Below are positions 13,003 through 18,189 of a stretch of 18,189 nt of DNA, piece after piece. The DNA comes from JBOGWY01 sp050694015 (lineage in GTDB: Bacteria > Actinomycetota > CADDZG01 > WHSQ01). The notes under the pieces are model-generated. The model was not told the origin of the DNA. It did no database searches and saw only the letters and a list, made by a program, of their open reading frames with translations. Position 1 is the first letter of the stretch. The number at the start of each line of letters is the position of its first letter. Position numbers and translations under genes: made by a program. Location of the stretch: positions 1 to 18,189 of the forward strand of contig JBOGWY010000052.1 in NCBI GenBank assembly GCA_050694015.1. The letters are read 5' to 3'.

Positions 13003-15564
13003 TCACCCGGCCGCCGCCGGCACCCCTTCCCGGGCGTAGGTCAGCGCATCGTCGAAGCTCATCTCGGCGCCGCGTCGGAACGCCGCGTCGAATGCGTCCC
13101 GTCCGATGGCGGCGATGATCTGCGAGCGCATCTCCTCGAGCTTCTCGAATGCCGTCGCCACCGGCAGCGCGTTGATCTGGCGTTTCATCGCGTCGCTGGC
13201 ACCGAGGACGCACGCGGCCCGCTCCGGATCGCCGAGCTTCATGGTGATCTCCGCCGTCCGGTCGAGGATGTACCAGGCCGAGCCCTTGTTCCGAAGGGCC
13301 AGTAACACCTCCAGGCTCCGCGCGAGGTAGGACGCCGCCTTCCCAAGATCGCCGCGGAAGTTCCAGTAGTAGCCGTTGTTGGCGAGGGCGTTCGAGACGT
13401 CGATATCGGCGCCCACCGCGTACGCCTCGTCGAGAAGGAGTGCGTACTCTTCCTCATCGCGTTCGGTATCGCCCAGCAGCTCCTGGAGCCAGAGCAGACC
13501 GTTCAGCGCCATGACGGCCCCCCACCGGTCGCCGCGCTCGACGAGATGCTCGCGCGACGCGCGGAGCCGCGCCCGGCCGCCTTCGACGTCGCCCATCAAC
13601 GCGGTCGCGATCCCCAGGGCCAGTCCCGTCAGCACGACACCGTCGCGGTCGTCGATATCTTCGAACATGCCGAGTGCCTCGACCTGCGCGGGTAGCGCGG
13701 TGGCCAGATCGCCCTGCCAGAACGCCATCACCCCGAAGATGCACAACGCTCGGGCGCGCGTCTCCTGATCCAGGTCCGGGGGAGCGAGCGCGCGTTCCAT
13801 CCACTTCCGGCCCTCTTCGAGGTAGCCGCCGGCCCACCAGAACAACCACACGGCCCATCCCACCTGGACCGCGAGCGCGATCTCGCCGGTCTCTAGAGCC
13901 CATTCGATCGACGCGCGATGGTTGGCGACCTCTACCTCGAGGCGATGCGTCCAGCGACGCTGATCGGCCGACCGCAACCCCTCGCCGGCGCCCACAGCGA
14001 GATCGAGGAAATGACGCGCGTGCGCCTCCCGGACGGCGTTCGCTTCTCCCGACGCGAGCAACCTCTCGACGGCGAACTCCTTGATCGTGCGCAGCATGGT
14101 GAAGCGCGGCTCGACACCGGCCTCGACTTCGGCGCGCACCATCGACTTGTCGAGCAACGATGCAAAGTCCTCGAGGATGTCGCCGCCGTCGCTGCAGATC
14201 GCCTCGACGGCCTCGAGCGTGAACGTGCCGGGGAAGATGCCGAGTCGCGCGAATAGCTTCTTCTCGTCGTCGTTGAGCAGTTGATAGCTCCACTCGATCG
14301 TCGCGCGCAGGGTCCGGTGGCGTTCAGGCATGTCACGAGCGCCGGTCGAAAGGAACGCCGCGCCTTCGCGGAGCTTGTCGAGCAATGCCGGTGGCGAGAG
14401 CACACGGATGCGCGCCGCAGCGAGTTCGATGGCGAGGGGAAGGCCGTCGAGGAGGCGCGTGATCTGTGCGATCGCGTCGCGATCCTCGTCGTTGATCTCC
14501 AACTCCGGCCGTACGCTGCGCGCCCTGTCCACGAACAGACGTACGGCCTCGGTGCCCTCGGTCGCGGACGCACCCGCTCCCTCGGACGGCAGCTCCAACG
14601 GGACCACCGGGAAGTCATGTTCGCCCCGCACCCTTAGCAGTTCGCGGCTCGTGACCAGGATCTGCACGCGCGGCGCCTGCTCCAGGAACTGCGAGACGAT
14701 GCTCGACGCCGCCATGACGTGCTCGAAGTTGTCCACAACGATCAGCATCCGCTTCGGCGCGAGGTACTCGACCAGCGCGCCCACCGGCTCCTCGCCGCTA
14801 CTCAGCTTCAATCCCCCAGCCTGCGCGACCGTCCCGGCCACAAGGTCGGGGTCGTTCACGGATGACAGGCCGACGTAGAAGATCCCGTCGTCGAAGCCCC
14901 CTGTCACCGTGCGGGCGACCGCGGCCGCGAGCCGCGTCTTGCCCACGCCGCCCGGGCCCGTGAGGGTGACCAGGCGCGCGCCGTCCGCAAGCAGGCTCGC
15001 GATCTCCTCGACTTCGTCGTCGCGGCCGATCAGCGGGTTGAGATCGACCGGAAGAGCGGCCATCCGCGGCCGGGTCGGTGCCACCGGTGTTGCCTCGGTT
15101 GCGCGCGTCTCGAAGCGCTCGGTCAGCATCACGACGAGGTCGTCTTTAACCATCGTCTCGAGATCGTCCGCGCCGTCGAACTCATTGATCTTGGCGTGCG
15201 CGTCGTCGTAGACGCGTGCGAGCATCTCGTCGAGACGCTGTTCGCGCCCGTCGGACGTGCGTTTGACGTACACCAGCTTGGGACGATCGCCCGACAACAG
15301 GTACTCGTCTTCGAGACCGGACACGTCCATGGTCGGCGCGATCCATCCGTAGCGCTGCCAGTAGATGCCGATGAAGAGATGGCTCTGGTCCAGATACGCC
15401 CGGTACAGATCGCGCGGCGGGTGCGGTCGGGCCCCCATCTCGAACATCACCGGGATAAGTCGCAGCGACTCGATCGCCCGAGCGACGGCCGCGCGCTCGG
15501 GCGCGAGCTCCTGCAGGGTCGAGCTCACGAAAACCCGAAGGCGCTGATCGGGGGTGAGGATCAC
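13003..15564 (-). CDS. DUF4062-STAND ATPase-helical repeat protein
   Basis: The GTG at 15564 is chosen because the DUF4062 domain starts directly after it (RLRVFVSSTLQELAPERAAV); the frame runs further upstream but overlaps the neighbouring gene with unlikely sequence. The 853 residues comprise DUF4062 (about 9-150), with SST, DLYRAYLDQSHLFIGIYW and GLEDEYLL, then a STAND/NB-ARC-like ATPase. The ATPase has Walker A GPGGVGKT (203-210), Walker B LIVVDNFEH (274-282), the TSRELL motif (305-310) and GLPLAIELAAARI. A winged-helix-like segment (FARLGIFPGTFTLEAVEAI) and TPR-type helical repeats follow to the C-terminus. No DNA-binding HTH is seen at either end, unlike LuxR/AfsR-type relatives. It probably oligomerises when the repeats sense a ligand. 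DUF4062 beside STAND ATPases occurs in signalling and conflict proteins, so a defence role is possible but unproven. Confidence 0.88.
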   Translation of the reverse strand: MILTPDQRLRVFVSSTLQELAPERAAVARAIESLRLIPVMFEMGARPHPPRDLYRAYLDQSHLFIGIYWQRYGWIAPTMDVSGLEDEYLLSGDRPKLVYVKRTSDGREQRLDEMLARVYDDAHAKINEFDGADDLETMVKDDLVVMLTERFETRATEATPVAPTRPRMAALPVDLNPLIGRDDEVEEIASLLADGARLVTLTGPGGVGKTRLAAAVARTVTGGFDDGIFYVGLSSVNDPDLVAGTVAQAGGLKLSSGEEPVGALVEYLAPKRMLIVVDNFEHVMAASSIVSQFLEQAPRVQILVTSRELLRVRGEHDFPVVPLELPSEGAGASATEGTEAVRLFVDRARSVRPELEINDEDRDAIAQITRLLDGLPLAIELAAARIRVLSPPALLDKLREGAAFLSTGARDMPERHRTLRATIEWSYQLLNDDEKKLFARLGIFPGTFTLEAVEAICSDGGDILEDFASLLDKSMVRAEVEAGVEPRFTMLRTIKEFAVERLLASGEANAVREAHARHFLDLAVGAGEGLRSADQRRWTHRLEVEVANHRASIEWALETGEIALAVQVGWAVWLFWWAGGYLEEGRKWMERALAPPDLDQETRARALCIFGVMAFWQGDLATALPAQVEALGMFEDIDDRDGVVLTGLALGIATALMGDVEGGRARLRASREHLVERGDRWGAVMALNGLLWLQELLGDTERDEEEYALLLDEAYAVGADIDVSNALANNGYYWNFRGDLGKAASYLARSLEVLLALRNKGSAWYILDRTAEITMKLGDPERAACVLGASDAMKRQINALPVATAFEKLEEMRSQIIAAIGRDAFDAAFRRGAEMSFDDALTYAREGVPAAAG

Positions 15565-15614
15565 GACGTAATCCCACCACAAGCCCGTCCGAGAACGGGG
15601 GTCGAACTCAATCG

Positions 15615-16400
15615 TTAATCGTCGACGGGACCCTCGAAGAACGCGAAGACGGCCCCTTGCGGGTCTTGAACGATGGAGAACTTCCCGTTGGGGGCCTCGA
15701 ACGGCGTCACGAGGATGTTCCCACCAAGCTGATCGACGCGCCCCGCGGCCGCCTCGATGTCCTCCACGGTGAAGTAGACCGTCCACTGAGGTGCGGCATC
15801 GTCGTCGGTCTGGGTCATCGGAACGATGCCCCCGTTGGAGCGCTCACCGACCCTGACGATGATGTAATCGTTGCCGTCTCCCATCGGGCGCGGGTCTAGT
15901 CGCCAACCGAAGAGCTGCGAGTAGAAGTCGGCCGCCGACTTCGCGTCGGTGGTCCGGAGCTCGTTCCACGTCATGGTGCCCGGGTCGTTCACGATGCCCG
16001 CTCCGAAGTGGTCGCGCGGCTGCCACAGCGCGAACGAGGCGCCGGTCGGATCGACCGCGAGGGCCATGCGTCCGGCCCCCATGACCTCGAACGGGTCGCT
16101 GACGATCTCGGCGCCCAGCTCTGCGGCGCGGACGGCCGCCGCATCGGCGTCGTCGACGGTGACGTAGGAGACCCACGTCGGGTTCCATCCCGCGGTGAGG
16201 CGCTCGGCCCCCTGCTCGTAGATCGCCGCAACGGGGTGGCCGTTCTGGCGGAACATGACGTAGATGCCGGAGTCCGTCTCCTGGTCCTCGGAGTCCCACC
16301 CGAAGAGGTCGGTGTAGAAGCCGCGCGCGCTCTCCACGTCGGTCGTGCCGAGATCCGCCCAGCAGAACGTCCCCGGTGGATAACTCGTCCGCTGCCCCAA
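15615..16400 (-). CDS. Two-domain VOC (glyoxalase/bleomycin-resistance-like) protein
   Basis: The TTG at 16400 is chosen because AAGGAGG lies 5 nt upstream and the VOC fold begins soon after (PPGTFCWADLGTTDVESARGF). The 261 residues hold two tandem halves with the same order: W-x-x-L-x-TTD, FYxxLFGW, VxDxxAAAxRxxxLG, DPxGAxFALW. The second half starts at TMTWNELRTTDAKSAADFY and ends DPQGAVFAFFEG. Two-domain VOC proteins of this pattern (the CFP32-like group) are common in actinobacteria and of mostly unknown substrate. Potential metal ligands cannot be assigned with confidence. It lies 50 bp upstream of the DUF4062-ATPase gene on the same strand and may share its transcript. Confidence 0.88.
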   Translation of the reverse strand: MGQRTSYPPGTFCWADLGTTDVESARGFYTDLFGWDSEDQETDSGIYVMFRQNGHPVAAIYEQGAERLTAGWNPTWVSYVTVDDADAAAVRAAELGAEIVSDPFEVMGAGRMALAVDPTGASFALWQPRDHFGAGIVNDPGTMTWNELRTTDAKSAADFYSQLFGWRLDPRPMGDGNDYIIVRVGERSNGGIVPMTQTDDDAAPQWTVYFTVEDIEAAAGRVDQLGGNILVTPFEAPNGKFSIVQDPQGAVFAFFEGPVDD

Positions 16401-16453
16401 CGTGTCCTCCTTGTCCACGGATGGAAAGGCGACGATAGCGCGAGACGCGATGA

Positions 16454-16478
16454 GGCCCACCCGACTAACGGGTGGGCC
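16454..16478. terminator. 10-bp perfect hairpin between genes
   Basis: GGCCCACCCG (16454-16463) and CGGGTGGGCC (16469-16478) form a perfect stem with loop ACTAA. It lies 27 bp after the stop of the calcium-binding repeat gene (minus strand) and 54 bp before the VOC start. A terminator is the likeliest reading, though no T-run follows. Confidence 0.6.
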
Positions 16479-16504
16479 CGATCGAGTCATTCCGAAGCGA
16501 CTGG

Positions 16505-17896
16505 CTAACAGCTCGTGGTTTCGTTCCCGTCGTCGCACTGGTCGTTACCGGGGCCGCCGTCGATGCGGTTGTTCCCCGCATCGCCGTCGATGTCGTCGTT
16601 TCCGGCCCCGCCGCTCAGATAGTCGTCCCCGTCACTGCCGCGGACGTAGTCGTTGCCGTCCTGTGCGTAGATGACATCGTCTCCACCGTCACCGTCGACG
16701 TCGTCGACTCCGCCGCCGGACGAGATCTTGTCGCGTCCATCGGAGCCCCTGACGTAGTCGGCGCCGTCGTCCGTGTGGATCGTGTCGTTACCTTCGTCAC
16801 CGTCGACGTCGTTCACCCCGCCGCCCGCGTCGATGATGTCGTCGCCCGAGCCGCCGCGGATGTAGTCGTCCCGGTCACCGGTGCGGATCGTGTCGTTACC
16901 TTCGTCGCCGTCGATGTCGTTCGATCCGCCCCCGGCCTCGATCCGATCCGAGCCCGTACCCCCGCGGATGTAATCGTCGCCGTCGCCGGTGCGGATGACG
17001 TCGGGGTCCTCGTCACCATCGATATCGTTGTCGCCACCGCCGACGTCGATCTGATCGAAACCCGTACCGCCTCGGACATAGTCGTCACCGTCGCCGGTGC
17101 GGATGACGTCGTCGCCCTCGTCACCATCGATGTCGTTGTCGCCACCGCCGACCTCGATCCGATCGGTACCGGCTCCTCCCCTGACGTAGTCGTCTCCGGA
17201 ACCCGTGAGGATGACGTCGTTGCCCTCGTCCCCGTCGATGTCGTTGTCGCCGCCCTCGACGTCGATCAGATCGTTGCCGCCGCCGCCGCGAACGTAGTCG
17301 TCGTCGCCCTCGGCGATCAGCAGATCGTCGCCCTGGTGGCCGTCCATGTCGTTGCCGCCGCCGCCACCGTTGAGATCGTCGTTGCCTGCGTTGCCGTCGA
17401 GCTCGTCGCCGCCGTCGTTACCGAAGAGAACGTCGTTCCCGGCCTCCCCCTTGAGGTCGTCCTGGCCCGCGCCTCCGAGCAGATGATCGGCCCCCTTACC
17501 CCCCCAGATCCCGCCGGGCTGCTGGGGCAGGCTGATCTCTTCCTCGCCGAGTTGGATGGTGAAAGTGAACGCGGCCGACTCATCACCGGCACCCCCATCG
17601 ATCCGGTCGACGCCGTCGCCCCCACGGAGGTCGTCATCCCCACCGAGGCCACAGATGCGGTCGTCGCCGCCCTTGCCGTCGATGACATCGGGATCGCTGC
17701 TCCCGACGATCACGTCGGCACCTTCCGTTCCTTCAACCGGCTCGCTGCCGGCCTCGACGACCATCGTCGCTTCCTTACCGAAGCACATCGGCGCGGCCGA
17801 AGCGGCCACCGCGAACGCCGCATTTAGCGCGACGAACAGAAGTGTGCTCGCGGCGAGCGCCCCCGAACGGGTTCGAAAAGTCGTCCTAGCCCTCAT
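16505..17896 (-). CDS. Secreted RTX-like calcium-binding repeat protein
   Basis: The ATG at 17896 follows AGGAGG 9 nt upstream; a longer frame starts at 17938. The 463-residue precursor has a twin-basic N-terminus and a signal peptide (ALAASTLLFVALNAAFAVAA, cleavage near ASA). After a short segment with a lone early Cys come degenerate GGxGxD nonapeptides (GADVIVGS, GGDDRICGLGG, GNDVLFGNDGGDEL) that bind Ca2+ as a parallel beta roll. A non-repeat stretch (FTFTIQLGEEEISL) interrupts them. Then come seven regular 36-residue repeats, a final GGPGND unit and a Cys-rich end (DQCDDGNETTSC). The protein is strongly acidic. There is no enzyme domain and no type I secretion neighbour in the window; Sec export and a surface or structural role are inferred. 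Confidence 0.88.
   Translation of the reverse strand: MRARTTFRTRSGALAASTLLFVALNAAFAVAASAAPMCFGKEATMVVEAGSEPVEGTEGADVIVGSSDPDVIDGKGGDDRICGLGGDDDLRGGDGVDRIDGGAGDESAAFTFTIQLGEEEISLPQQPGGIWGGKGADHLLGGAGQDDLKGEAGNDVLFGNDGGDELDGNAGNDDLNGGGGGNDMDGHQGDDLLIAEGDDDYVRGGGGNDLIDVEGGDNDIDGDEGNDVILTGSGDDYVRGGAGTDRIEVGGGDNDIDGDEGDDVIRTGDGDDYVRGGTGFDQIDVGGGDNDIDGDEDPDVIRTGDGDDYIRGGTGSDRIEAGGGSNDIDGDEGNDTIRTGDRDDYIRGGSGDDIIDAGGGVNDVDGDEGNDTIHTDDGADYVRGSDGRDKISSGGGVDDVDGDGGDDVIYAQDGNDYVRGSDGDDYLSGGAGNDDIDGDAGNNRIDGGPGNDQCDDGNETTSC
16550..17305 (-). repeat. Seven tandem 108-bp coding repeats (36 residues each)
   Basis: The motif DY(V/I)RG recurs exactly every 36 residues, seven times, within the calcium-binding gene. 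Each unit joins GDDYVRGGxGxDxIxVGGG to DNDIDGDEGNDVIRTGD, about four nonapeptides. The nucleotide copies are similar but diverged, and the last two (16550-16765) are the most different, so the array is old rather than freshly amplified. Confidence 0.85.
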
Positions 17897-17998
17897 CCCT
17901 CTTGCCTCCTGATCCGCGAGCCGCCGGCGCACCGGCACCTCCCCTGTGGTTTGACACTGCTACTTGCCTTCCTGTGAAGGGCCGACGCAAGGACGCCA

Positions 17999-18189
17999 TC
18001 AGAAGCCCCTCCGGGCGAATTCCGCCGCGAGTTGTGAGGTGGTCTCCACGCCGAGGCGGTCGCGGAGTCGGGCCAGGCGGCGATGGACGCTGCGCGAGGC
18101 GATCCCGAGTTCGCGCGCGATGTCGTTCGCCGAGAGCCCACGGGCGACGAGCTTGTAGAGCGCGACGTCCTGTTCGGTCGGGATAAAGC
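17999..18189 (-). CDS. LuxR-type HTH regulator, 3' end only
   Basis: The gene enters from the right edge, so only the last 62 codons are present and no start is visible. The translated end includes LVARGLSANDIARELGIAS and RSVHRRLARLRDRLGVETT, the GerE/LuxR helix-turn-helix (scaffold and recognition helices), then SQLAAEFARRGF and a TGA stop at 17999. In NarL/LuxR proteins this domain sits at the C-terminus of a response regulator or a sensor protein; which one applies here is outside the window. The 102 bp to the next gene on this strand are non-coding. Confidence 0.85.
   Translation of the reverse strand, partial: FIPTEQDVALYKLVARGLSANDIARELGIASRSVHRRLARLRDRLGVETTSQLAAEFARRGF

Noticed and set aside
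13454..14293. A 279-codon minus-strand frame inside the ATPase gene
   Set aside because: It is an alternative frame of the same strand with extreme Arg content and no motif; the ATPase frame is clearly the real one.
15565..15786. N-terminal extension of the DUF4062-ATPase frame to 15786
   Set aside because: The extension overlaps the VOC gene, is rich in Arg and Gly, and precedes the natural start of DUF4062.
16550..17305. Regular repeats that might suggest a CRISPR or satellite array
   Set aside because: The period is a multiple of three, the copies encode calcium-binding nonapeptides in one open frame, and there are no unique spacers.

Overview
The window is high-GC DNA that reads like a chromosome or metagenomic contig of a member of the Actinomycetota. 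The signs are strong GC codon bias, GGAGG-type ribosome sites mixed with GTG and TTG starts, at least one apparently leaderless start, an F420-type NADP oxidoreductase and a tRNA without an encoded CCA. The phylum is an inference; nothing here fixes a genus.

Layout. Positions 1-404 are a gene-poor stretch of visibly lower GC. Then come a small acidic ORF, a membrane-protein gene broken by a one-base frameshift (minus strand) and a lipoprotein amidohydrolase (plus strand). At 2763-2804 lies the 3' part of a tRNA-Arg(TCT) gene, from anticodon loop to discriminator base, with no 5' half. This is the usual scar of tyrosine-recombinase integration, so positions 1 to about 2760 are probably the far end of an integrated element and the DNA to the right its chromosomal flank. 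GTCA-containing boxes spaced in multiples of 10 bp surround the fragment. Next are a DUF2867 gene (also frameshifted) and a four-helix membrane protein, divergent from a TetR regulator whose start codon lies inside a triple half-site operator.

The most interesting locus is 4536-6758 on the minus strand: a DsbA-like CPHC thioredoxin gene followed by a CPA1-type Na+/H+ antiporter with a C-terminal rhodanese domain. The antiporter frame appears to stop at a TGA just after the rhodanese Cys (Tyr-Cys-Thr-TGA). Reading through that TGA restores the whole missing C-terminal half of the rhodanese fold. A perfect 7-bp stem with a 5-nt loop containing G at its second position starts 14 nt after the TGA, as expected for a bacterial SECIS. 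The gene is therefore a strong candidate for a selenocysteine-containing antiporter-rhodanese selenoprotein (Cys-x-Sec).

The rest is mostly chromosomal: an NADPH:F420 reductase-like enzyme, a small two-helix membrane protein divergent from a flavodoxin-fold reductase across a large dyad, a fusion of a MoaD/ThiS-like sulfur carrier to an Asp-box propeller, a YjbR/MmcQ protein, a secreted protein, a membrane-anchored protein with a Gly/Ser linker and Ig-like domains, a DUF4062-STAND ATPase-helical-repeat protein, a two-domain VOC/glyoxalase protein, a secreted calcium-binding repeat protein with seven exact-period 36-residue repeats, and the 3' end of a LuxR-type HTH gene cut by the window edge. 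No integrase, insertion sequence, CRISPR array or rRNA was seen.
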